Below, piece after piece: positions 1 through 5,562 of a DNA stretch of 5,677 bases (the stretch's first letter is position 1; each line of letters starts with the position of its first letter). The stretch is from Bacillota bacterium (lineage in GTDB: Bacteria > Bacillota > Clostridia > Oscillospirales > CAG-272): positions 1-5,677 of the forward strand of contig JAJQHI010000174.1 in the NCBI GenBank assembly GCA_021199825.1, written 5' to 3'. The notes beneath the pieces are model-generated. The model ran no database searches. It saw only the letters and a list, made by a program, of their open reading frames with translations, and was not told the DNA's origin. The position numbers and the translations under genes were made by a program.

Positions 1-152
1 TATCCCGTGGAGGGCTCTGTATAGCCTATCTGCGGGGATATTTTTCTTATATCAATGACGACGATGAAAAAGTAATGTCAGCACGCTGCACCCGCAACCT
101 ATTCATCAGCCCAGAAATATGTGACTGGTTCATCATGGAGTCGCTGTACTGA
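1..152 (+). CDS. C-terminal end of an unrecognised protein (5' truncated by window)
   Basis: Reading codons from position 3 gives an open frame of 49 residues ending in TGA at 150-152. The peptide begins SRGGLCIAYLRGYFSYINDD and ends CDWFIMESLY. It has no internal stop, and a rho-independent terminator begins about 10 bp after the stop, which supports this being the true 3' end of a gene. I do not recognise the family. The segment is rich in aromatic residues, has an acidic NDDDE patch and two cysteines, and contains no clear membrane segment. It could be the tail of an accessory or phage-type protein, but nothing visible decides this. Only the 3' end is in the window, so no function is assigned. 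Confidence 0.55.
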   Translation, partial: SRGGLCIAYLRGYFSYINDDDEKVMSARCTRNLFISPEICDWFIMESLY

Positions 153-161
153 GCGCATAAA

Positions 162-206
162 TAAAAAATCAGCGCCACTCAATGCGAAGTGATGCTGATT
201 TTTTTT
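162..206 (+). terminator. Rho-independent terminator after the truncated upstream gene
   Basis: The arm AAATCAGC (about 166-173) pairs with GCTGATTT (194-201). The stem continues inward through a G-T wobble and a C-A mismatch to CACT/AGTG (176-179/188-191), closing an 8-nt loop. A run of T follows directly to position 206. The stem is preceded by an A-run, so it could also terminate transcription coming from the opposite strand. Confidence 0.85.
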
Positions 207-243
207 CGACTTAGCGCTTTACCTCATCCAAAGCAATCCTATT

Positions 244-316
244 CCCCCTCCTAAAAGTTTTTGGGGGTTCTTAGGGGGTATTTTTTCAAAAATACCCCCT
301 AAGTCAGCTCCGGAGC
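244..316. repeat. Palindromic element with alternating C5/G5 runs and a long hairpin
   Basis: The core is a perfect 16-bp inverted repeat: CTTAGGGGGTATTTTT (270-285) against AAAAATACCCCCTAAG (288-303), with almost no loop, so the A/T tip would be open in RNA. Upstream lie CCCCC (244-248) and GGGGG (263-267), flanking an AAAAGTTTTT motif. Downstream is the perfect palindrome GCTCCGGAGC (307-316). The C and G runs can pair as 1:2 plus 3:4, or as 1:3. From memory, similar AAAAGTTTTTGGGGG-plus-hairpin-plus-GC-palindrome blocks occur intergenically in Clostridia, but I cannot verify copy number here. It is not a classical terminator, because the T-tract lies inside the stem. It could be a dispersed palindromic repeat, an attenuator or an mRNA 3' end element. 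Confidence 0.6.
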
Positions 317-342
317 AGCGCCCCGAAGTCAAATCATTATGC

Positions 343-371
343 TTGCTTGTTTCGTCATAATGTGATAAAAT
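343..371 (+). promoter_or_regulatory. Sigma-A promoter for the YifB/ComM gene (extended -10)
   Basis: TTGCTT (343-348) is followed by a 17-bp spacer and TAAAAT (366-371), with a TGn extended -10 at 363-365. The predicted start is near 378, giving a 5' UTR of about 54 nt. A dyad, CATTATG (335-341) and CATAATG (356-362), flanks the -35 and reaches to just before the TGn, so it is a candidate operator. The 5' UTR begins with a perfect 6-bp stem and AAAA loop (ATGAGC 380-385 / GCTCAT 390-395). Confidence 0.6.
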
Positions 372-431
372 AAATACCGATGAGCAAAAGCTCATAGGAC
401 ATGAAAAAATAACGAAAACAGAGGTGATTAT

Positions 432-1997
432 ATGCTGTCGAAGGTTTACTGCGCGGGAATATCGGGAATCGACGGATACATCGTCACGGCGGAGTGCAAT
501 TCTACGAATATGCTGCCCGCTTTTGAAATTGTGGGGCTGCCCGATGCGGCTGTGAAGGAATCTCGCGAGAGAATAAAAGCTGCAGTTGAAAACAGCGGAT
601 ACAAATTCCCTGAGCTTTCGATAGTTCTTAATTTGGCGCCCGCGGATAAGCGCAAGGAGGGCAGCGCGTTTGATTTGGCGATGATGACGGGAGTGCTTGC
701 AGCGGGCGGTGCCGTTGCGCGCGGAGTTGATTTCTCGGATAAGTGCTTTGTCGGTGAAATTTCGCTTTCGGGCGAGGTCAGACCCGTAAGGGGTGTGCTT
801 TCAATGTGTGCCGCGGCAAGAGACGCGGGACTGAAGGAATTTTTCGTTTCACCCGAAAACGCTGCCGAGGCAGCCGTTGTCGAGGGAATGAATGTGTACC
901 CTGTCAGGTGTGTTAAGGATTTGGTCGCGCACTTAAACGGCAAATGTCAGATTGAGCGCATGATATATAATCCGAGCGAGTCGGAAAAGGGTGTGCGCGG
1001 AGCGCTTGATTTTTCGGATGTGAAAGGGCAGGAACGCGCAAAGCGCGCGCTTGAAATTGCCGCTGCGGGAGGACATAACGTGCTTTTGATAGGACCTCCC
1101 GGTACGGGCAAATCAATGCTTGCGAAAAGACTGCCGTCAATTCTGCCTCCGCTTTCGTTTGAGGAGGCACTTGAAACCACAAAGGTGCACTCCGTGTCGG
1201 GAACGCTTCCCGACGGGGTGGGGCTTGTATCTGAGCGCCCGTTCCGCTCGCCGCATCATACAATGTCGGCGCCTTCCTTGGTCGGAGGCGGCAAAAATCC
1301 AATGCCGGGTGAGATTTCGCTCGCGCATAACGGTGTGCTTTTCCTCGATGAGCTGCCCGAATTCAGTAAGGATGTCACCGAATCGCTGCGTCAGCCGCTT
1401 GAGGACGGCAAGGTAACGATAACGAGGGCAAACGGACGAGTTACATATCCCGCGGCGTTTCAGCTGGTATGCGCGATGAACCCGTGCAGATGCGGATATT
1501 ACGGTCATCCAACTCACCCCTGCTCGTGCAGTGCGGGCGAAATACGCAAATATTTATCAAAAATAAGCGGTCCGCTGCTTGACAGAATTGATATACAGGT
1601 CGAGGTTCCCTCGCTCAGCTATGAGGAAATCTCGGCTCGCGGCGGCAAATCTGAAAGCTCTGCGGAAATAAGAGCGCGCGTCGTCGAGGCGCGAAAATAC
1701 GCAAAGGATCGACTTGACAGCTTCTCGCATACGCCTGACGGGGACGCGCCTGTGGGCGGAGTTCGACGCAATGCGGACCTCACCCCGCGACTCATACGTG
1801 AGTTTTGTACGCTTGACGATGGCGCGTCGCAGATTATGAAGGCGGCATTCTCTTCAATGGGATTGTCCGCGAGAGGATACGACAGGATACTCCGCGTCGC
1901 AAGAACCATAGCGGATTTGGATAAAAGCGAGAATATCAGCGCAAATCACGTGGCTGAGGCGGTGCAGCTTCGTTCACTCGACAGGAAATATTGGTGA
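432..1997 (+). CDS. comM: YifB/ComM-family Mg-chelatase-like AAA+ ATPase
   Basis: This 521-aa protein has the full YifB/ComM layout and usual length. Residues about 1-170 form the N-terminal Lon/S5-like ChlI domain, with the family block ending [17 protein letters not shown] and then [16 protein letters not shown]. The AAA+ core has Walker A GPPGTGKS (221-228), the SPHHT insert motif (273-277), Walker [11 protein letters not shown] (302-311), sensor-1 N350 and an LLDRID arginine-finger motif (R385). A Cys4 set (C352, C354, C364, C366) looks like a zinc-binding knuckle. The C-terminal domain includes [18 protein letters not shown] with sensor-2 R481. In Gram-negative bacteria ComM is a hexameric branch-migration helicase acting in natural transformation; the role in Clostridia is less clear. 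GAGGTG (421-426) lies 5 nt before the ATG and fixes the start. dprA, a common neighbour of this gene, does not follow. The resemblance to magnesium chelatase is structural, not evidence for chlorophyll or cobalamin synthesis. Confidence 0.95.
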   Translation: MLSKVYCAGISGIDGYIVTAECNSTNMLPAFEIVGLPDAAVKESRERIKAAVENSGYKFPELSIVLNLAPADKRKEGSAFDLAMMTGVLAAGGAVARGVDFSDKCFVGEISLSGEVRPVRGVLSMCAAARDAGLKEFFVSPENAAEAAVVEGMNVYPVRCVKDLVAHLNGKCQIERMIYNPSESEKGVRGALDFSDVKGQERAKRALEIAAAGGHNVLLIGPPGTGKSMLAKRLPSILPPLSFEEALETTKVHSVSGTLPDGVGLVSERPFRSPHHTMSAPSLVGGGKNPMPGEISLAHNGVLFLDELPEFSKDVTESLRQPLEDGKVTITRANGRVTYPAAFQLVCAMNPCRCGYYGHPTHPCSCSAGEIRKYLSKISGPLLDRIDIQVEVPSLSYEEISARGGKSESSAEIRARVVEARKYAKDRLDSFSHTPDGDAPVGGVRRNADLTPRLIREFCTLDDGASQIMKAAFSSMGLSARGYDRILRVARTIADLDKSENISANHVAEAVQLRSLDRKYW

Positions 1998-2045
1998 TCG
2001 TTATTTCCCGCGCAGTGTAATCTGTCGAGGAAATGCAAGCTGACC

Positions 2046-2143
2046 TGTTGAAAAGTCTGAACGCAGAAAAACGGGTAATAACCGCGGTATACTTGACTTT
2101 CGGGCTGAGTTTTCAACATTATCAACACCCCGACTGTGGAAAA
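2046..2143. promoter_or_regulatory. Cluster of four DnaA-box-like 9-mers between comM and the lipid kinase gene
   Basis: Four related 9-mers are visible: TGTTGAAAA (2046-2054, reading TTTTCAACA on the - strand), TTTTCAACA (2110-2118), directly abutting TTATCAACA (2119-2127), and TGTGGAAAA (2135-2143, reading TTTTCCACA on the - strand). The DnaA consensus is TTATNCACA. The last site differs only at position 3, TTATCAACA differs at one position, and the TTTTCAACA copies at two. Two copies overlap or abut the candidate -10 of the downstream gene. DnaA binding is an inference; another regulator or chance remains possible. Confidence 0.4.
2093..2122 (+). promoter_or_regulatory. Candidate promoter for the lipid kinase-dipeptidase operon
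   Basis: TTGACT (2093-2098) is followed by an 18-bp spacer and CATTAT (2117-2122), a 5/6 and a 4/6 match to consensus. The start would be near 2129, about 62 nt before the ATG at 2191. The -10 overlaps the DnaA-box-like sites. A second possible -10, TATACT (2088-2093), lacks a recognisable -35. No clear terminator follows the upstream gene, so read-through is also possible. Confidence 0.4.
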
Positions 2144-2190
2144 CTCGCGTCAATGTGAGGCTTCATATCGTCGGGAAAAAGGAGCGTTTT

Positions 2191-3102
2191 ATGAAAACAC
2201 TGCATATAATAAATCCAAAGGCGGGCGCAGGAGATTACAAAAATGTGTCATCAAAGCTTCCGAAGACCGAGGATGAAATATATACGGCGGGGTATTATGC
2301 CGAAGCATATGAGAAATTTCCGTTTTTGCGCGCCGGAGAGTTGACTGAGGTCTATGCTTTCGGGGGCGACGGCACGGTAAACCGCGTTGTTTCCGATATA
2401 ATGATGTGCGGAACGAATGAGAACACGATTCTTTGTCCTGTTCCGACCGGCAGCGGAAACGATTTTTATAAAACGATTCACGAGAAATGCGAAAAGGTCT
2501 CCGTCATAGAATGCGATGTCATAAAAATCACAGGCTTGGGGAATGATATATACGGAATTAACGAGGTAAACATCGGATTTGACTGCGGTGTGGTCGCTAA
2601 CGCCGCGAAATATAAAAGAAAGCCCTTTGTTTCAGGACAGCTTTCCTATATTCTCGGCATAGCAGAGGAATTTTTCCGCAAGAAAACGACGGAGCTGAAG
2701 CTTTCGATCACCACTGACGACGGTGACGAGGCGCATGACGGGCGATATCTTCTTATGTGTATAGCAAATGGAATATATTACGGCGGCGGATTTGCGGCGG
2801 CGCCTCTCTCACATCTTGACGACGGTTATTTTGACGTTGTCGTTGTTGATGATATATCGCGCATGAAATTTGTCGCCCTTGTGGGGGACTACAAAAAGGG
2901 TGCTCATATGGACAGCGCTTCGGGTGCTGTTAAAAGCGAATTTCAGAATTTGATGAGATATTTCCGCGCACGATGCGTAACGCTTTCGGGAGCTGACAGA
3001 ATATGCGTTGACGGTGAGATATACTCAGCCGTAGGCAGGCGGATGACAATTGAGAACATAAAACGCGCTCTGCGCGTCAGGGATGCGTTAGGCGGCAGAT
3101 AA
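2191..3102 (+). CDS. Diacylglycerol kinase (DAGK/YegS/LCB5)-family lipid kinase
   Basis: The protein is 303 aa, typical for bacterial DgkB/YegS-like enzymes, which transfer ATP phosphate to a lipid hydroxyl at the inner membrane face. It opens with the family signature IINPKAGAG (6-14). It then has the nucleotide-binding GGDGT (58-62) and PTGSGND (85-91), a slight variant of the usual LGTGND. NIGFDCGVVANA (127-138), a YYGGGFAAAPLSHLDDGYFD block (196-215) and ICVDGE (271-276) follow, as expected for the C-terminal beta-sandwich. No transmembrane segment or signal peptide is seen, so it should be a soluble enzyme acting at the membrane. The ATG at 2191 is preferred because AAGGAG (2179-2184) lies 6 nt upstream and the motif-bearing strand starts there. 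A GTG at 2155 would add 12 unrelated residues. The dipeptidase gene follows after 11 nt. The substrate (diacylglycerol or another lipid) cannot be read from sequence. Confidence 0.9.
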   Translation: MKTLHIINPKAGAGDYKNVSSKLPKTEDEIYTAGYYAEAYEKFPFLRAGELTEVYAFGGDGTVNRVVSDIMMCGTNENTILCPVPTGSGNDFYKTIHEKCEKVSVIECDVIKITGLGNDIYGINEVNIGFDCGVVANAAKYKRKPFVSGQLSYILGIAEEFFRKKTTELKLSITTDDGDEAHDGRYLLMCIANGIYYGGGFAAAPLSHLDDGYFDVVVVDDISRMKFVALVGDYKKGAHMDSASGAVKSEFQNLMRYFRARCVTLSGADRICVDGEIYSAVGRRMTIENIKRALRVRDALGGR

Positions 3103-3113
3103 TAGATTTAGAT

Positions 3114-4037
3114 ATGATATTTGATTTTCACTGTGATACTGTACATAAAATTGACAGGGCGGGGGAGCTTTTAAATAATCCCGCAGCCCATCTTGATCTA
3201 TGCCGCATGAAAGCGGCAGGATATAAGCTTCAGACCTTTGCCGCGTTTGTGGACATCGGCAGGTGCGGTGAGGGCGGTGCTTGGGGAGAGGCTCTTTCCC
3301 TCATACAAAGATTGAAGAGCGCCATAGAGGAAAACGACGCGCTCATATCGGTTGTACAAAGCCGCGGCGAGCTTTCGGATAACCTTGAGCGCGGCAAAAT
3401 GTCGGCGCTTTTGTCCGTTGAGGAGGGAGACGTAATTGATGGAAATGTGTCCCGCGTCGAAATTCTCGCGGGGCTTGGCGTCAGGATGACAACCTTCACA
3501 TGGAATTACGACAACGGAATTTCGGGGTGTGCTGCGTCTGGCAGTGACAAAGGACTCACGCCTATGGGATATGACTTTCTTTCCGAGATAGAAAGACGGG
3601 GCATTATATCCGATGTGTCTCACATATCTGACCGAGGTTTTTATGATATTGCCGCGGCGGCAAAGCGCCCGTTTTTGGCAAGTCACTCAAATTCGAGGGC
3701 TGTATGCGGCGTACGCAGGAACCTCACCGATGATATGATAAAAATAATAGCGGAGCGCGGCGGCGTTGTCGGACTGAATTATTACGCTGATTTTATAGGC
3801 GGGGACGGGAGCATTGAGGCTCTCATGCACCACGCGGTGCATATAAAAAATGTCGGTGGCGCCGAGGTATTGGCGCTCGGAAGTGATTTTGACGGCATTG
3901 AGGATAATCCATACATAAAGGATGCCTCCGCTGTGGTGCGAATCGGAGAGACGCTTTTGTCGTCGGGATTTTCAAACGATGAGGCTGACCTTGTACTTTT
4001 CGGCAACGCGAAAAGGTTTTTGTACGATGCACTTTAG
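3114..4037 (+). CDS. M19 (renal/membrane dipeptidase) family zinc dipeptidase
   Basis: This 307-aa protein matches the M19 TIM-barrel dipeptidases, which cleave dipeptides (including D-residue-containing ones) with a dinuclear zinc centre. Visible metal ligands by family comparison are H6 and D8 in FHCD, the bridging E103 in LLSVEEGD, H170 in SDVSH and H191 in ASHSNS. The acidic D258 lies in GSDFDGI, and HSNSRAVCGVRRN (191-203) carries the conserved arginine region. GNAKRFL near the C-terminus is also typical. There is no signal peptide, so a cytoplasmic enzyme is likely, for example in peptide or peptidoglycan-fragment salvage. It lies 11 nt after the lipid kinase stop and is probably cotranscribed. 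No proper Shine-Dalgarno precedes the ATG. However, the next Met (M32) would remove the HxD ligands, so the start is kept and translational coupling is inferred. Confidence 0.93.
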   Translation: MIFDFHCDTVHKIDRAGELLNNPAAHLDLCRMKAAGYKLQTFAAFVDIGRCGEGGAWGEALSLIQRLKSAIEENDALISVVQSRGELSDNLERGKMSALLSVEEGDVIDGNVSRVEILAGLGVRMTTFTWNYDNGISGCAASGSDKGLTPMGYDFLSEIERRGIISDVSHISDRGFYDIAAAAKRPFLASHSNSRAVCGVRRNLTDDMIKIIAERGGVVGLNYYADFIGGDGSIEALMHHAVHIKNVGGAEVLALGSDFDGIEDNPYIKDASAVVRIGETLLSSGFSNDEADLVLFGNAKRFLYDAL

Positions 4038-4055
4038 TGATCATTTAGCGCTGCT

Positions 4056-4817
4056 TTAGTGTGTGCTTGTAATGAGCCCCGCTGCCGAGTCAAAGCAGCA
4101 GCGACCGTATGATTCGGGAGAGCCGACATCGCACCAGTACCCGTCAGATACATATCCGGCAAGCCTTTTGCCTTCGTTCAGCATACGCGGGAACAGCTCG
4201 CGCCCGAAATCATACGGCGCGCGTTCGGGTATCTCCAGAACCGCATCACGCGAGAGAATATATATTCCCGTGTTGACAAGAGCGTCCCGCGGCGGCTCTG
4301 ACGGCTTTTCGATAAAGCCGGTTATTATGTCCCCGTCAAGTGTTACAACGCCGAATTTTACGGCGTCCTCCGGGCGGGACAAACGATAAAGCACCAGTGT
4401 CGCGTCGGCGTCTGTATGGCGGTGAAGTCTGAACGCGTCCTCCAGCGGCATATCAAATACCGCGTCTCCCGAAAGGACAATTATTTCGGAGACCTCGCCT
4501 GTGATGTCGAGCGAATCGAGCACAGGGAGCGCGGCACGTACGCCTCCGGCTGTTCCGACGGATTCCTTTTCTATCAAGTATGAAAGCCTTACCCCGTCAT
4601 GCAGGTCGCATAGCTCAATTACAATATCCTCCCACCTATATCGTACGGTGAGCACGGCTCTTGATATGCCGAGGGATGAAAGCGAGCGCAGCGATGACGA
4701 GATGGCGTAGCTGTCTCCTATTCTCACCAAAGGCTTTGGAATTTTATCTGTAAGCGGACGCAGCCTTTCGCCGCGTCCTCCTGCCATAATTACGGCAGCG
4801 GTGTTTTTGTAATTCAT
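4056..4817 (-). CDS. Sugar-1-phosphate nucleotidyltransferase (NTP_transferase family)
   Basis: The protein is 253 aa, enough for the Rossmann-like catalytic domain alone; there is no C-terminal left-handed beta-helix acyl/acetyltransferase domain. It has the nucleotide-binding GGRGERLRPLT (13-23), PKP with K28, EKESVGTAGG (83-92), the metal-binding SGD (116-118), FIEKP (168-172), NTGIYI (182-187) and GYWCDVGSPESY (226-237). These enzymes couple a sugar 1-phosphate to an NTP to give a nucleotide sugar and pyrophosphate, for cell-surface glycans. The motifs do not separate mannose-1-P guanylyl-, glucose-1-P thymidylyl- and MurNAc-1-P uridylyltransferase types. The ATG at 4817 lies just before the conserved AAVIMAGG strand. 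The only upstream AGGA is about 14 nt away, so initiation looks weak. It is convergent with the dipeptidase gene, 18 bp between stops, with no obvious bidirectional terminator. Confidence 0.9.
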   Translation of the reverse strand: MNYKNTAAVIMAGGRGERLRPLTDKIPKPLVRIGDSYAISSSLRSLSSLGISRAVLTVRYRWEDIVIELCDLHDGVRLSYLIEKESVGTAGGVRAALPVLDSLDITGEVSEIIVLSGDAVFDMPLEDAFRLHRHTDADATLVLYRLSRPEDAVKFGVVTLDGDIITGFIEKPSEPPRDALVNTGIYILSRDAVLEIPERAPYDFGRELFPRMLNEGKRLAGYVSDGYWCDVGSPESYGRCCFDSAAGLITSTH

Positions 4818-4935
4818 AATAAAAACGTCAATCCTGAAGATTAAATTTTAGAATCCTAATTGTAAACTTATTGTTGCTCACATGGCGTGAAATATACATT
4901 CCGAAATTTGCTGCATATGATGAGCTTCTTTAGGC

Positions 4936-4970
4936 GATAATACACACAAGAAATTTTTGGAGGTGTGTAT
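4936..4970 (+). promoter_or_regulatory. Candidate -10 and SD-containing hairpin before the small membrane protein
   Basis: GATAAT (4936-4941) is a 5/6 match to a -10, but no good -35 lies 16-18 bp upstream. The perfect inverted repeat ATACACAC (4940-4947) / GTGTGTAT (4963-4970) encloses a 15-nt loop that holds most of the Shine-Dalgarno GGAGG (4959-4963). The stem ends 5 nt before the ATG at 4976. It could control translation as an RNA hairpin if transcription starts upstream of 4940, or act as a DNA operator dyad overlapping the -10. Confidence 0.45.
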
Positions 4971-4975
4971 CTGAC

Positions 4976-5269
4976 ATGATAAAGGGCTGTGAGAGACGTA
5001 TGATTAAAATCGAGAACCCCGACAGCGAGCTTTTTGAGTCGGCGTATTTCATAATTCGTCAGAATGTTCCCGTGCCGAAAAAGGCAAAGCGCGGTGATAT
5101 GATGAAAGAAGCTGTAAGAATTGTGGGAGACGGCAGGGGACAGGCTCACGGTTCGGGGACGAAGAACCGCGGAATCCGACGGTATTTATGCACTGAATGT
5201 GCCGTGTCATTTGTTTTAGGCATAATATTGACCCTTGGCACTACAATTGTTATCAAATTGATAACATGA
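4976..5269 (+). CDS. Small C-terminally membrane-anchored protein, function unknown
   Basis: The ORF encodes 97 aa. The N-terminal part includes IKIENPDSELFESAYFIIRQ (10-29), an amphipathic, likely helical stretch. A basic, glycine-rich linker follows (about 34-69: KKAKRGD, GDGRGQAHGSGTKNRGIRR). A single hydrophobic segment (about 74-96, CAVSFVLGIILTLGTTIVIKL) reaches almost to the C-terminus. There is no signal peptide, so the predicted topology is tail-anchored with the N-terminus in the cytoplasm; the RGIRRY basic patch just before the segment fits this. GGAGG (4959-4963) lies 12 nt before the ATG at 4976, which is longer than usual. An alternative ATG at 5000 (MIKIENPD) has only a poor GAGAGA at 3 nt. 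I do not recognise a named family. It lies upstream of RNase J but is separated from it by a strong promoter. Confidence 0.7.
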   Translation: MIKGCERRMIKIENPDSELFESAYFIIRQNVPVPKKAKRGDMMKEAVRIVGDGRGQAHGSGTKNRGIRRYLCTECAVSFVLGIILTLGTTIVIKLIT

Positions 5270-5280
5270 GACGCAAAAAA

Positions 5281-5321
5281 TGTTCAGAGCGGCTCGCTTT
5301 TTGCGAATGCCGCTCTTGACA
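5281..5321. terminator. Strong hairpin after the small membrane protein gene; possible terminator
   Basis: AGAGCGGC (5286-5293) pairs with GCCGCTCT (5309-5316). The stem extends inward through TCGC/GCGA (5294-5297/5303-5306) around a TTTTT loop, with a 2-nt AT bulge, and outward through TGTT/GACA after one mismatch. On the + strand no clean U-tract follows. On the - strand the 12-bp core stem is followed 5 nt later by TTTTTT (5275-5280), so it may work better in that direction. The 3' arm overlaps the -35 of the RNase J promoter. Confidence 0.5.
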
Positions 5322-5344
5322 ATCGAATTATTGTGTGGTATTAT
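5316..5344 (+). promoter_or_regulatory. Strong sigma-A promoter for RNase J
   Basis: A perfect TTGACA (5316-5321), a 17-bp spacer and TATTAT (5339-5344, 5/6) are present, with a TGn extended -10 (5336-5338). This is the best promoter in the window. The predicted start is near 5351. A dyad, ACAAT (5319-5323) and ATTGT (5330-5334), overlaps the -35 and spacer and could be an operator. Confidence 0.8.
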
Positions 5345-5350
5345 ATCATT

Positions 5351-5562
5351 GGGTATTAGCGAAACGAGCGTTTTGAGCTTATATTCGTACGACCCTTTAT
5401 ATAATTGAGCTTATGATGTGCGCCATGATATGCGTGCATCTGGGATAAATACATACAAACAAAAATATTGCCGTGCAAAGGGGCGGGGACGATTCATAGT
5501 TCGGTTCTGTCATGATATGCAAGCCGTCCCGGTGAGCGGAAAAAACAAAGAAAGGACAATGT
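5351..5562 (+). promoter_or_regulatory. Long 5' leader of the RNase J mRNA
   Basis: About 210 nt separate the predicted transcription start from the RNase J ATG with no convincing ORF. A short hairpin, CGAAAC (5360-5365) with GTTTTG (5370-5375, one G-U pair) and loop GAGC, lies about 10 nt from the start. Two 10-bp direct repeats occur: TTGAGCTTAT (5373-5382 and 5405-5414) and CATGATATGC (5424-5433 and 5511-5520). GGGACG (5486-5491) can pair with CGTCCC (5525-5530). I match it to no known riboswitch class. A role in controlling RNase J, for example feedback by the enzyme itself, is an inference. Confidence 0.45.

Noticed and set aside
263..299. G-quadruplex
   Set aside because: Only two G-runs occur on one strand, and the runs are better explained by pairing with the neighbouring C-runs.
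380..412. Tiny upstream ORFs ahead of comM (ATG at 380, five codons; ATG at 401, three codons)
   Set aside because: Neither has a ribosome binding site at proper spacing. The first simply coincides with the AAAA-loop hairpin.
446..943. Long antisense ORF inside comM (165 aa), plus other antisense ORFs at 913-1302, 1137-1517 and 1619-1909
   Set aside because: They have low-complexity Ser/Ala/Arg-rich translations typical of the reverse of GC-rich codons. They lack ribosome binding sites and overlap a fully conserved gene.
432..1997. Magnesium chelatase subunit for chlorophyll or cobalamin synthesis
   Set aside because: The N-terminal Lon/S5-like domain, the Cys4 cluster and the overall architecture are those of YifB/ComM, and no tetrapyrrole genes are nearby.
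1984..2008. Terminator after comM from GGAAATA/TATTTCC
   Set aside because: The stem is 7 bp and AT-rich with no following U-tract, and its left arm is inside the coding sequence.
2046..2143. Chromosomal replication origin
   Set aside because: There are only four imperfect boxes, no AT-rich unwinding element and no dnaA, dnaN or rpmH nearby. It is kept only as a DnaA-box-like cluster.
2155..2190. GTG start at 2155 adding 12 residues to the lipid kinase
   Set aside because: The GTG has no ribosome binding site, whereas the ATG at 2191 has AAGGAG 6 nt upstream and begins exactly at the first conserved strand.
4868..5149. 93-aa ORF on the - strand between the nucleotidyltransferase and the small membrane protein
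   Set aside because: It overlaps the better supported + strand gene, has no convincing SD, and its product has no recognisable domain.
5413..5448. Possible 11-aa leader peptide in the RNase J 5' UTR
   Set aside because: There is no good SD and no run of one amino acid that would suggest attenuation.
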